A stretch of DNA of 64,000 nt, taken from positions 2,387,311-2,451,310 of the forward strand of contig QANY01011336.1 in assembly GCA_003255025.1 (NCBI GenBank). The letters are read 5' to 3'. The first letter of the stretch is position 1. The number at the start of each line of letters is the position of its first letter. This stretch comes from Datisca glomerata. Taxonomy: Eukaryota; Streptophyta; Magnoliopsida; Cucurbitales; Datiscaceae. The notes under the pieces were generated by a model. The model saw nothing but the letters and a program-made list of their open reading frames with translations. It was not told where the DNA came from and made no database searches. A program made the position numbers and the translations under genes. Below, piece after piece: positions 1 to 10,874 of this stretch.

Positions 1-405
1 CATACCTAAATTTATAACGATAGATTGTTGTTTAGAGTCGAGCGGTTGGCCTTCCAGATCTACACGATTCTCTATCCGAGAGTCCCCTTTGATAAAGCCT
101 CTCAGTTTTCTCTCTAATGATGGAATATTAGGGAGAATAGAATGGTTTCCTATTATCGTGTGACTTGGGGACCATAACCACTTATAGATAATTCATCTTT
201 TAGTATTTTTATTTTAGCCCATCATAAAAATATAAATTACCCTAAAGTCTCTACACATTAAAGAGTCCATAACCTATCAGATACATTAAAACCTTAATTA
301 TCCAAACTTTAGTAGATTATTTTTAATTGGGTTTAACTTTATTTGATAGTCTGTAACACATTATTATTTTATACATAATTCCAATATTGGATTAAGGATC
401 CAACA
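1..405 (-). repeat. 3' LTR of Copia element (incomplete at window start)
   Basis: It matches 5936-6378 along its length, including the stretches around tagcggttggccttccag and agtctctacacattaaag, and ends in CCAACA at 405, the LTR terminus. It lacks a segment of about 65 bases present in the right LTR near 6153-6217. The missing left end is beyond the window. Confidence 0.9.
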
Positions 406-420
406 ATCTTCCACTTGGAC
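406..420 (-). other. Polypurine tract of Copia element
   Basis: On the minus strand the sequence just before the LTR reads GTCCAAGTGGAAGAT followed by TGTTGG. This is the usual purine-rich plus-strand primer of plant Copia elements directly before the TG of the 3' LTR. Confidence 0.8.
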
Positions 421-836
421 TATGTGTTAAACCTTATAATTATGTTTTGCCAAAAATAACTGAACGCGTTCAACTTTGCTGTCATTATTGAAATGTATCT
501 ATAACCATCCATCAATCATGCCGACATAGGATCGAAGCGACCTCTGTCACATCAATCATAACTTAACCCATCAATGATCATGTATATCAATATAACTGAA
601 TGACATAGATTATGATGTGGATGTGTGGCATGAAAATTTCATGTAATGTGATCTTAACATGCATATTTTCAGTTGGTCCTCTGTAAACCTTAATGAAATC
701 AAATCATACATAAATTAAAGTGTGAATACCAAGAACTTTATTCTGTAGAAGATAACCTTAAAATATCCATAAACCGAAATGACTGAAAAATATGTCTATA
801 TGAAAAGAGCATATACAAATAAAATACAAACTCCCA

Positions 837-1508
837 CTAAAACTGAATATCCTTAACTGATATGACACCCATGTGAGCAGTGTGCTCATGAAACACCTTG
901 GGTGGCAATCCCTTAGTAAGCGGATCCGCAATCATGGAGTTTGCTCCGATATGCTCTATAGACAATTGTCCACTATGAACTCCTTCTTTAACAACCATGA
1001 ACTTGATGTCTATGAACTTTGACTTTGTCGAGCTCCTGTTGTTATTAGAATAAAGAACTGCTGATTTATTATCATAATATATCTTTAGTGGTCTCTGAAT
1101 ACTGTCCACTATGCGCAGCCCCGTGACAAAATTTTATAACCATAATTTGTGATTGGATGCCTCATAACATGTTATGAACTCGGTTGGCATGGTAGAAGAG
1201 GCTATGAGAGATTGTTTAGAACTCTTTCCGGAGACATCACCTCCAAAAAGTAGAAAAATATAGCCCGACGTAGATTTCATACTATCATGACATCCAACAA
1301 AATCAGATTCAGTATATTCAACGATCTCAATCTGATCCAACCTCTGAAATGTGAGCATGTAATCTTTTGTTCTCTGTAAATACCATATGACCCATTTAGC
1401 TGCTTTCCAATGGTCTATGCTTGGATTGCTTAAGTATCTTCCAAACATCCCAGTCACGTACGCAATATCAGGACGTGTACAAACTTGAGTATACATTAGA
1501 CTCCCCAC
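837..1508 (-). pseudogene. Copia RNase H domain relic
   Basis: Two open stretches (1134-1508 and 837-1109, minus) in different frames encode the last part of a Copia polyprotein. The first has the motif RPDIAYVTGMFGRYLSNPS followed by HWKAAKWVIWYLQRTKDY, the typical connection from reverse transcriptase to RNase H. The second has STKSKFIDIKFMVVKE and ADPLTKGLPPKVF, the Copia C-terminal signature. A frameshift near 1110-1133 separates them. RNase H would remove RNA from the RNA-DNA hybrid during reverse transcription. The copy is not functional. Confidence 0.88.
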
Positions 1509-2450
1509 TACCGAGGCATAGGGAATCTTCTATATTTCATTTTCCTCAAAATCATTTTTAAGGTACTGATTGAGACCAAACTTGTCTCCCTTAGCTACAT
1601 GGGTATCACCTGGTTTACAGTCTTGCATGCCATATCTTTTAAGGACTTTTTCGATATAGCTCTTTTGTGAGAATCCTAGAATACCCTGAGAATGATCTCA
1701 GTGTATTTGGATTCCTAATACAAAATAGGCTTCACCAAGATCTTTCATCTCAAAATTATTAGCTAGAAATCTCTTGGTGTCATGCAATAAGCCTATATTG
1801 TTGCTGGTAAGCAAAATGTCATCCACATATAAAACCAGAAAAATATGCTTGCTCCCAAAAAACTTATGGTATATACAATCATCGACTAAATTCATCTCAA
1901 AACCGAACGAGATGATCACTTGATGAAACTTAAAATACCATTGTCGAGATGCCTGCTTGAGTCCATAGATGAACTTCTTAAGTTTGCAAACCATATTCTT
2001 TGGGTCTCATGGCACAAAGTTTTCTAGTTGCACCATATAGATCATCTTTTCAATGTCACCATTAAGAAACGTTATCTTTACATCCATCTGATGCAACTCA
2101 AGATTGAAATGCGCCACCAATGCCATTATAATCCTGAAAGAGTCTTTCGTAGAAACTCGAGGGAAAGTCTATTTATAGTCAATGCCTTCTTTATGTGTAA
2201 AGCCCTTTGTGACAAGATGAGCCTTGTATCTTTTCACATTACCTTTTGAATCCCTCTTGGTCTTAAAAATTCATTTGCAACCAATGAGTTCCGCACCTTC
2301 TGGTAATGGAACAAGATCCCACATGTCATTGTCCTTCATGGACCTAATTTCCTCATTCATGGGATCGATTCGCTTTTGAGATATAGAGCTTTCCATGGCT
2401 TGACGGAAGTTGGTCGGATCAGCTTCCATCACACCAATATCAACCTCATG
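1509..2450 (-). pseudogene. Copia reverse transcriptase domain relic
   Basis: On the minus strand, readable but interrupted sequence covers the reverse transcriptase. The palm motif LYVDDILLTSN and the flanking KLKKFIYGLKQASRQWY and DLGEAYFVLGIQI lie in 1698-1994. Upstream pieces between 2000 and 2450 read as the fingers region (for example EEIRSMKDNDMWDLVPLP, RYKARLVTKGFTHKEGIDY and LELHQMDVKITFLNGD), with in-frame stops between them. The active-site Asp pair of YVDD is present, but stops and frameshifts prevent a continuous product. Confidence 0.9.
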
Positions 2451-3545
2451 CTCTCAGAGAAATACAATGTAATCATCTGACACTGCACTTCTTCTCTCTC
2501 CAGTGGATCTTCTTAATGTCATAGGTTCTTGATGTGCTAGAGTTTGTTCTTCCGGAACAATCTCTTGAATATGAGGTTCTTCGATATTGTCTTGATGTGT
2601 TGTGTCATGAGCAATGTCGGGGACGCAGTCCTGATCAATGCTAAATAAGACCCGTGGGAATGTCAACATGTTCCTCTAGAAGGACAAAATCCCTAACCGT
2701 ATCCCCCCCCACAAACTCAGCATCCTCAAAGAACCGAGCATTTCTCGTCTCAAAAATCGACCTTATTGTGGGATCATAAAACTTGTACCCCCTGGATCTT
2801 TTAGAGTATCCAACAAAATAACAATTTACCGGTCGTAAGTCCAATTTGTTTTCATTAGGCTTATATGGCCTTACCTCAGCTGGACATCCCTAAACGTGCA
2901 AATGCCTTAGACTAGGTTTCTTGCCGGTCCAAAGCTCATATAGAGTTTTGACAGTCACTTTAGTTGGAACTCTGTTAAGGATATATGCTGCAGCCTTAAG
3001 TGCTTCACTCAGAGTGATTCTAGTATGGCCGAATGACAAATCATACTCCTGACCATGTCCTTAAGCGTTCTGTTTCATCTTTCAGCAACACTATTCATAG
3101 TGGGTGAACCTGGCATAGTGTACTGTGGGACGATACCACGATCCTCTAGGAATTTAGCAAAAGGTCCTGGACGTTGTTTACCCGAACCATCATATCTACC
3201 ATAATACTCATCACCACGGCCAAATCTGACTCTCTTAATCATTTTGTTGAGTTGATTCTCAACTTCAGCCTTAAAATTTTTGAACATGTCCAATGACTGT
3301 GACTTTTCATGAATAAGATATATGTAGCCATATCTTAAATAATCGTCTATGAACGTTGTAAAATACTGTTGACCATTCCAAGCCACCGAAGAGAATGGCC
3401 CACAAATATCTGTATGAATAAGGTTTAAGACGTCCTGAGTCCTATTGGCTTCAAATCTCCTTTTAAGTGTTTGTTTCCCCTTTATGCAATTAACACAAAC
3501 GTCAAAATCTGTGAAATCTAAGGGACCGAGAATTTCGTCTGACAC
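2451..3545 (-). pseudogene. Copia integrase domain relic
   Basis: The open stretch 3075-3545 carries the integrase core: LIHTDICGPF with the first catalytic Asp, FTTFIDDYLRYGYIYLIHEKS, the FGRGDEY region of the second Asp, and SPTMNSVAER with the catalytic Glu. The stretch 2641-2844 is the integrase C-terminal part (GYSKRSRGYKFYDP, ETRNARFFED). 2454-2669 is the variable linker to reverse transcriptase. Frames change between the pieces. Integrase would insert the DNA copy into the chromosome. Confidence 0.88.
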
Positions 3546-4174
3546 AAGTCTCTCTATTCTCCATCTGAAGATATGACCTAATCTTTTGTGCCATAATGTA
3601 CCTAAATTCTATCTGGTTAATTTTCTTCCAGTACATCGTGTACTTAATTGCAGAGATTCTTTAAATGAAACAATTGTTTCGAGTACATAAAGATTATCAT
3701 ATCCTGAAAAAAAAAACTGGAACCAACTGAAATTGAATCACGAAACAAACCAAATTTTTTATTTCCAAAAGAACAAACATAACCAGCTTTGTCTAAAACA
3801 TAAATAGAAATCAAATTCCGTCTAAAGGACGGTACAATAAAAGTTTCATCAAGATTTAAATAATGTCCAATTTTTAATAATAATCCATATTTTCCTATTG
3901 CTTCAACCTCAGCCGTCTTGCCATCGTCCACGTAGATGAATCTTTCAGCATCATTTGGCTTTCGATAATTCAGGCAACCCAGTATGAACACACTGATGTG
4001 AGTTGTTGCACTAGAATCTATCCACCACGTGTGTCTAGGAACCAGACTTAAATTAACCTCAAAACAAACCAAATTAAGAAGCTTACCTTTCTTAGCACGC
4101 CAAGCGTGATAGTTGGTGCATTGCTTTTTCATATGCCATTCAGCTCCACAGAAGAAACAACCATTACCTTCCAA
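3546..4174 (-). pseudogene. Copia zinc knuckle and protease relic
   Basis: The open stretch 3644-4174 begins with a gag zinc knuckle of form C-x2-C-x4-H-x4-C (CFFCGAEWHMKKQC). It then reads WWIDSSATTHIS, matching the aspartic protease active site where Copia elements usually have D-S-G-A, so the central Gly is replaced by Ser here. The following sequence fits the protease tail and the GAG-pre-integrase segment. In the full element the protease would cut the polyprotein. Confidence 0.82.
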
Positions 4175-4393
4175 GTTTACCGGTTTCTTTTGTTATTTTT
4201 TATGTTGTGCTGTATCAGCAGCTTCCTTATCCTTTTTCCTTTTCTTTCCCTTGCCCTTATTCTTAGAGGGAGAGGCCATGTAAACACTTTTTGTCTTATC
4301 ATGTTTCACTCTTTCTCTTCCTGAACACAATGTGAGATGAGCTTATTCAGAGACCAAGTCTCTTGCTGACAATTATAGCTCACTTTAAACTGG

Positions 4394-4700
4394 CTAAACT
4401 GTGCCGAAAGAGATATCAAAACCAGATACACAAGCTGATAGTTCAAGCCTTAGTGCTTTCAACCTTGAAACAATGTATGACATTTCCATAATAAATTCCC
4501 TGATATTACCTTTACCTTTATACCTTTTTTTGAAATTAAGTCCGACAAGAGCGTACACATGTGATTTGATCTCTCCCACATTTCCATCTTATCATCAGAG
4601 GTACTCTTATCCATAAGAGGTGCATGAGAATCATTTCTTAACGTAAAATTGAGATCCATGACTCCAAGAACTATCAAGAGATTATCTTTTCAGGCTTGAA
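4394..4700 (-). pseudogene. Copia gag relic
   Basis: Two overlapping minus-strand frames (4459-4677 and 4394-4579) share a gag-like sequence: MDLNFTLRNDSHAPL, MEMWERSNHMC, then YKGKGNIREFIMEMSYIVSR and LKALRLELS in the other frame. These match the N-terminal half and the middle of plant Copia gag (UBN2 type). A frameshift near 4560 and an apparent internal deletion after WERSNHMC mean only part of the capsid region survives. Confidence 0.75.
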
Positions 4701-4739
4701 GTACGAGCCATTTAGAACTGAAATTGAATTGATGTTGAC

Positions 4740-5823
4740 CGTGATACTAGCAGGAGTAATAGCTGAATAGAGAACAATAAATAAATTAAGCTCACATAAA
4801 TTTCAAATAACAATAATAATTCAAACAATAGTAACAAATAACTCATCTTAGGACACCAGACACTCCATTAATATTATGACTTTGGCAAAAAAACATTAAC
4901 TTGTAAGTGATGTCATAGTGTAGTAACCAAACACTAATGTAAATCATGTCAAATAAGAAATCTTCTTTTGGACCGATTTATTGTTCACATGTAAAACCAA
5001 ATAATCATCATGTACTTATTACCACATAAACACATGTAATTCTATCAAATAATTATCTTCCTTTGGGCTGATAGATACTCACATAAGTTACAAACACACA
5101 TAACCTTTTATATTTCAAGACAAACCAATTTTCACAAGAGATGTAACTTTGGTGATATGTTGCTGCAACTAATTCATCTTAGTGTATATATATATATATA
5201 TATNAAATAATTTATTTTGAAAGTTCTAAAATTAAATGAAAAATTAATTTTACGATTCTTAAAAATTAATTTAAAAAATTGATTCATAAAATTAATCATA
5301 AATTAATTTTAGTAAAATAATTTAAAAAAAATTGGCTTTGCCCACAGCCTTCCTTAATGGTTGTGGGCTTCACCCATAGCCTATCCCTGAAGACTGTGGG
5401 CTAGCCCATAATCCTTTAGACTTATTTTTTTAAAAAAATAGTTCACGGGTCGGATCAAACTGACCCGTGCCCAACCCTAGGGTTTTCTCCTTGAGTGACT
5501 GGCGGCCATGGCCGCCGCTAGTCCTTGCTGCCAGCAGACAGCCGCGGCCAGGGCTGCGACTCTTCCTGAAAGTCGCGGATGGCCGCGACTTCTCCTTGCC
5601 AGCGCGGCCACACAGCCGAGCCGATCATCTTTCACCGGCGACGGTGAGTCCGCCGGCCTGTTGTTCCAAAACCAAACAAAAATACCGTAAAAATTATTCT
5701 CAAATCCAATACATTGTAAAACAATTATTAAATTCAAAGATGTCGGAGCGTAAACACAAAATACACCTATAATCATGGATCTAGAACTTAATAGATCGAT
5801 TCTTAATGATTCAAACATGAGTC
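4740..5823 (-). other. Long non-coding leader of Copia element
   Basis: About 1.1 kb between the primer-binding site and gag has no convincing gene. It is AT-rich with scattered short repeats, a TA microsatellite ending in an unresolved base (5184-5204), and a GC-rich block at 5460-5660. Open stretches of 60-113 codons here come from the GC-rich block and show no recognisable domain. Confidence 0.6.
5184..5204. repeat. TA microsatellite with one unresolved base
   Basis: A run of alternating TA ends at an N at 5204. The N probably marks an assembly or consensus uncertainty caused by the repeat. Confidence 0.9.
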
Positions 5824-5837
5824 ACCCCGATACCACT
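5824..5837 (-). other. Primer-binding site of Copia element
   Basis: Read on the minus strand, the sequence just inside the 5' LTR is AGTGGTATCGGGGTGAC. TGGTATC is the start of the standard plant Copia site complementary to the 3' end of initiator methionine tRNA; the rest has drifted from the usual AGAGC. Confidence 0.75.
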
Positions 5838-6378
5838 TGTTAGATTCAAAATCCTTTCGGTATAAACCGTATCACAATAAAACCCAAGATCTCATATTGA
5901 ACACATCAAGAATCAAAACAAGTATAGAGCGGAAGCGTACCTGAATCCATGACTAAAGATTATTGTTTAGAGCCTAGCGGTTGGCCTTCCAGATCTACAC
6001 GATTATCTATCCGAGAGTCCCCTTGGATAAAGCCTCTCACTTTTCTCTTTAACGATGAGATATTAGGGAGAGTAAAATAGTTTTCCATTATCGTGTGACC
6101 TGAGGACCATAATATTTCTATTTTAGCTCATCATAAAAATAATGCAGCTTCATTGACTGAATGAACTGGTGCCTATACCTTTATAGGCACCATCCTGGTG
6201 CTGGCTGTAGCCCCATAAAGTCTCTACACATTAAAGGGCCCACAACCTATTAGATATACTAAAACCCCAATTATCCAAACCTCAGTAAAGCACTTTTAAG
6301 TGGGTTTAACTTTATTTGACAGTCTGCAACACATAATTATTTTACACATAAGTCCAATGTTGGATTAAGGATCCAACA
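5838..6378 (-). repeat. 5' LTR of Copia element (complete)
   Basis: It starts TGTTAG at 5838 and ends CCAACA at 6378, giving the standard TG...CA ends and a length of 541 bases. It pairs with 1-405. It carries an extra segment of about 65 bases (6153-6217) that includes a perfect 10-base-pair hairpin, GGTGCCTATA at 6168-6177 and its complement at 6182-6191. Confidence 0.9.
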
Positions 6379-6867
6379 CTTGGAGCTCAACATGATGATC
6401 GAGCCCTGTAGTTAATCCAATCATCAAGAACAAGCCATAGGTCATGGACCTTGATTTCCGTCTTGCTGCAGCAATCTGCATAAGAAATGAAAGAGAACCA
6501 GATCTCGAGCTCGAAGAGAACCAGGCTCGAGAAAAAAAATAAAGAGAACCAGACGAGTTTGAAGACAAACCTGTAAAATTGAAGCTCGAACTGAAAATGA
6601 ATTGAACATTTCAAAATCGAAGAACCAGATCTCAAGCTCGAAGACAAACCTACAAAATCAAGGTTGAAGAAAATCTGCAAAATCTTCGAGTTGAAAGTGC
6701 AGTGAACCTCTCCAATACAGAAATATGACGTTGACTTTCTTCCTTGAAAGTGGTCTCTTTGAAAGTTATATTTCTTTATTTTTTTTAAAGGAAACGATCA
6801 TTCTCACCGTTTTTAACAAACAATAAACTTTGAGATAGACACCATTTTTGTCTTATTAAAAAAAATT
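6379..6867. other. Intergenic, no gene seen
   Basis: Purine-rich low-complexity sequence with a short phrase repeated imperfectly (gaagaaccagatctc and agctcgaagacaaacct, near 6486-6520 and 6615-6650). Minus-strand open stretches here are shadows of that repetition and show no domain. Confidence 0.5.
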
Positions 6868-7545
6868 AAAATATAAAATACATCTTTATATTTTATTTTG
6901 ATCAAAACGTATACTCTATATTTTTTTATATCTTATACTCTTATAAAACATATCCATCCATTAAAATTTCCGTTAAAATTAGCCATGAAAGACACACTGC
7001 CAAACTTCCGTTAATAGATCATTAATGGAAGTTAACTAAAATCAATTTTAGTTTTTAACTTCTGTTATTGTTTTACTTTTATTGCCCTAGATAAAGAATT
7101 TTGAAAAACTGCAGGGGGAGGGGAAGCTCTTCGACAGAGGAAAGGGCTAGAGTTTCAATTTTTTGCCCAAATCTGAGGATAAAGAGGTCGAAATCTCCCT
7201 AATTTGTTTCTTATTCTTTCGGGTATGTCAATTTCTTAGTTAATTTTGTCTTCATCCCTGTGTTTTCAAGACTGGAAGTTAAAAGGGATTGATTTGGGGT
7301 TCTGGGGTTCTGTTCGATTTGGGGTTCTAGGGTTATGTTCGATTATGGGGTTCCGTTCGGTTTGTTTATGTGTTTTCATGGATGGAAGTTAAAAGGGATT
7401 GTTTATGTGTTGTTTTCGGGCTGATTCAAAGACCTAAATGGCTAGAACACACAGAATGAGAGTGAAATTCAAACTGAACTTAACCATTTTTCAAAATCAG
7501 AGAAGGAGAAATTAGGGAATTGGGTTTCGAAGAGAAAAGGGGGAA

Positions 7546-7910
7546 ATGAATGAAGTGAGAACGGTCAAAAGAGAAAGTTCAAAAGCATCTTTACTCAAAA
7601 GAGAAAGTTGGAGACCTAAAGTGGTTTGCTGGAAATGTAGCTTCAGGAAGTGCTGCTGGAGCAACTATATCGTTGCTTTTGTATCATCTGACTATGCACG
7701 TACCGGGCTAGGCACCGATGCAAGGGTCTCCACTTTCTGCTGTCAGCGCCAATTTAAAGGGGTATTTGATGTCTACAAAAAAACCTTGTCAAGCGATGGA
7801 ATTGCTGGTCTTTACCGGGGATTTAGTGTTGCAATCATGGGAATTAGTCTGTACAAAGGCATGTACTATGGGGTTAAAGATTTTGATTATTTCGGAATAC
7901 AAGTTATAAA
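7546..7910 (+). pseudogene. ADP/ATP carrier (ER-ANT1-like) fragment
   Basis: The region encodes part of a mitochondrial-carrier-family protein. From 7622 one frame reads WFAGNVASGSAAGATISLL. After a one-base loss near 7690 the next frame reads DYARTGLGTDA, then RQFKGVFDVYKKTLSSDGIA, GLYRGFSVAIMGISLYKGMY and YGVKDFDYFG. These correspond to the second and third repeats of adenine nucleotide translocators. The GTDA and YHL-DYART details are closer to plant ER-ANT1 than to the mitochondrial AAC type. The family's RRRMMM signature and the first repeat are missing. It has no intact start, a frameshift, and a foreign tail after 7910, so it is a captured or processed fragment. Confidence 0.82.
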
Positions 7911-7953
7911 ACGTGTGGCACATGATCATTTAAAAATTAAATTTTTAAACTTC

Positions 7954-10002
7954 TGATAAAAAATAAATCTTTTAATAAAATAAAATTTGCACAACGTCAC
8001 GATAATAAAAAAAATTTATTGAATTTTTTTTTCAATCAGTCAGGATTCATTATATATTTATAAATTAAATCTACAACATACAAAATTAGGAATCATATAC
8101 ATCTTGTAGTCTATATCAAGCGTCTTTGCAAAATTGATCAATCCTCCGTCCCATGAAAGTGTTCCAACGATCAGTAGATTTCGAGATTCACACCAAGATC
8201 TTCAAGTCAATCCTAAACGCACTATTACAAGACATTTTTGTGTCTCTAGATGTACTCAACACATAAATCTACAGATTTATTGAGAATGACTATAGTGAGA
8301 CGATTCTCTAAAAGGACACGATATTCTTTTAGAGATTTGATTAACTTTAAATCACAGAGAAAAATCACTCTGACACCAACAATGTTCATAATTTAATTTT
8401 TGATTTATATAATGACGTATCAGAAATTTAGGGTTAAAATGAAATAATAATTAATTATAAAATTGTTAATTATACTGGGACCCACTGCAACTGTGCAACA
8501 ATTGTAGTGCCACTTGACACTGAGGCAGCATAGAGTCTCACGGCACCACTGTAGTGCCACATGGCACTACAATAGTTCATGTTAATATCTGATACACAAT
8601 CAGTGATTGACACATGACAATTATTATGAATTAAATATTTATTTTAATTAGATAAATATCTAGATATTAGTTAATTCAAAATTAACATATCTGATTATCC
8701 ATATCAACTAAATTATTTGTTATTTCACTAATAACAGATTTAGTTGATTCAAATTATTATCTAATAATAATTTAATTATCTAATTTCACAAATTAGATAT
8801 TCTATCTCACTTATCGATGCTTGAAAAAAATAATTGATAATTATTTATATATATAATTTTTAAAAATTATATTTATACATATAAATAATTTAATAATTAA
8901 TTAATCACACATAATGATATCATAATTATGTATTTGCTCCATAATAAAAATTTCTTTTGCAAGTCAGTAATTATAATATCCTGAAAGATTCACACTCTAG
9001 ACTGCATAGTACAGAGGTGACTTGGGGACCATGGACCTATAATGCTAATTTTCAATAAACCAGATTATTAATTAAACTCTTTAATTAAATAATCTTATTT
9101 ATTAATTTCATTATTACTCCACTGTAATATGAAATTGCACTCTTAGAGATTATAAAATGTATTTATAGAATATTCTCATGTAATCCACTGATATAATTAT
9201 TTCGCGTAGTTCTGTTGTCCAATAATTGGTTCTTAAATTATAACTGATTAAAATTACTGTTTTACCCTTCTAATTACCTCTTGATCCTTAAGTACCATTA
9301 ATTCACTAGTGAAAGACTAATTTATAATCGTATTATAAATTTGAGCTCAATAATCATTCAGTTACAGAATTAAAACTTAAGAGAACCAATATACGATCCG
9401 TTAGAAAAATTTGGATTCCAAATCTTGTAAGAACATGTTCCCAACCATCCATATCACTGAATCTCTAAAATAAAAGTCACTAGCCTGTTTTACAAACAAA
9501 CTTTAACGAGTGAATCAAAAAATCCAATATACATATATAAGTGTTCGTGACTACTCATGATTCAAGTTGATTTACATATGATCATCGAATTAGTGTGTAT
9601 TAAATCTGTATGATAAACGTCACATTGATAAAGATATTCATTCACATCAGTCCAGTCATATATAATCTCATTATATAAAGTACATTGACTAAGATGTCTA
9701 TCCACATCAATGATTTGGATCTAGATCACACGCATTCATAATGCTTAGTGAACTATACTAGCAACCATTCATTGAAGATTCCATACTTTAATATGTTGCT
9801 GACAATTTTATTCATTATCTATGATCTTAATCCCCTCGTACTAATATAAGATCATAGTCTCATTAATGAATATAATATTTTCAAATATTTATATAAATTA
9901 TTCAACAATAATTTAAAATAACAATTACAAGAAAAATGTAATCCTAATTAAATTTCATATCAAAATGTCAATACACGTACTTTGAGGGCATAACCCCCAA
10001 CA
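7954..10002 (-). mobile_element. Solo LTR of a Copia-like element
   Basis: About 2 kb of AT-rich sequence with no open frame ends at 10002 in ACCCCCAACA, so on the minus strand it starts TGTTGGGGG, a typical LTR terminus. A TG at 7954 is one candidate for the other end; the true edge may lie anywhere to about 8040. No polypurine tract, primer-binding site or partner LTR is seen nearby. A short phrase, gtagtgccac(a/t)tg, recurs near 8500-8570. It splits the unit that holds the carrier fragment, so it inserted later. No clear 5-base target duplication was found. Confidence 0.6.
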
Positions 10003-10874
10003 ATAAATTCATTCTGTAAATATTTTAGATGATAATAATAATTATGCTTTTTGTGGACCCATCTTTTATGGGTGAAGATTAACTATTTATAAGAGGATAT
10101 AAATAGAGGGAAATAATGAAAATGGAGTGAAATAATAAAGATTTTTACAAGAACCAAGATGGTAAAAATCGGAATTAAATTTCTGTTAGATTTAGCCAAA
10201 AAAGGTTACTGAGGGGTATGTTTTACAGTTTGATCAAAGTATATGGGTATAAAAATATGAAAAAAATGTAGCGGTATAATTTATATTTTGATCAAAATGC
10301 AAGGGTGTGTTTTACATTTTTACCTTAAAAATAGATTAATATCATAGGACCCTGCACTTTGTCACAATATTAACTTACCCCCTAAGCTATTTTTCCTTCC
10401 TATTTGACCCTCTAACATTCTCCATCTATCAATTTACCCTGAACCCCCTCTTCTGACTGTCAAATGATTTTTAAATGTTTACATGCAAGGTACATGTTTG
10501 TTTTTTCAATTTCACCCCTTTATTCAAAATCATTTTCAAAATCATCTAAATTAAGAAATAAAGAACTTGCCATTTCAAGAGGCGAGTTCATACTGGTATG
10601 AAGTGAGGAATTTGCCGCTTGAAGAAGCGAGTACCCTATTGATACACAAGAGAGGAACAAGAGTCGAGTCCCTTTCAACTAAAAGGTAAAACACATGATT
10701 TTTTTTCAAACAGCCTATGCTTACTCGATCTCCATGAAATCAAGAAGTTAATTAAATGACCCACGTTCACATGTAGATATTTTTCTTCAGAAAAGGGGTA
10801 TGCCTCAATTCTATCATATCGGTGAAATGTAGGGGATAAACTACAACATTACCACCAATTTCCCATAAAAGCCT

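Larger units (their letters stand above)
1..6378 (-). mobile_element. Ty1/Copia LTR retrotransposon, decayed, cut by window edge
   Basis: Direct repeats at 1-405 and 5838-6378 bracket a minus-strand body whose relics run gag, CCHC knuckle, protease, integrase, reverse transcriptase, RNase H from high to low coordinates. Integrase before reverse transcriptase defines Copia rather than Gypsy. A primer-binding site next to the right LTR and a purine tract next to the left LTR agree with this orientation. Reading frames are broken many times by stops and frameshifts, so the copy cannot move itself. About 98 bases of the left LTR lie outside the window, judged by aligning base 1 with base 5936, so the target-site duplication cannot be tested. 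Confidence 0.93.
6868..10310. mobile_element. Putative Pack-type DNA transposon carrying a carrier-gene fragment
   Basis: Sequence around 6868-6970 reappears in inverse orientation, diverged, around 10215-10310. Both share a core ttttgatcaaaat, with tatgttttac-like and tataaaaaatat-like blocks in matching order. Between them lies a fragment of a host carrier gene (7546-7910) and a later solo LTR (7954-10002). Without the LTR the unit would be about 1.4 kb. Inverted ends around a piece of host exon are what Pack-MULE-like elements look like. No target-site duplication was identified, so the exact ends and superfamily are open. Confidence 0.45.

Noticed and set aside
5467..5818. Overlapping frames of 60-113 codons on both strands
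   Set aside because: They reflect the GC-rich block, where stops are rare, and none shows a known domain or splice signals.
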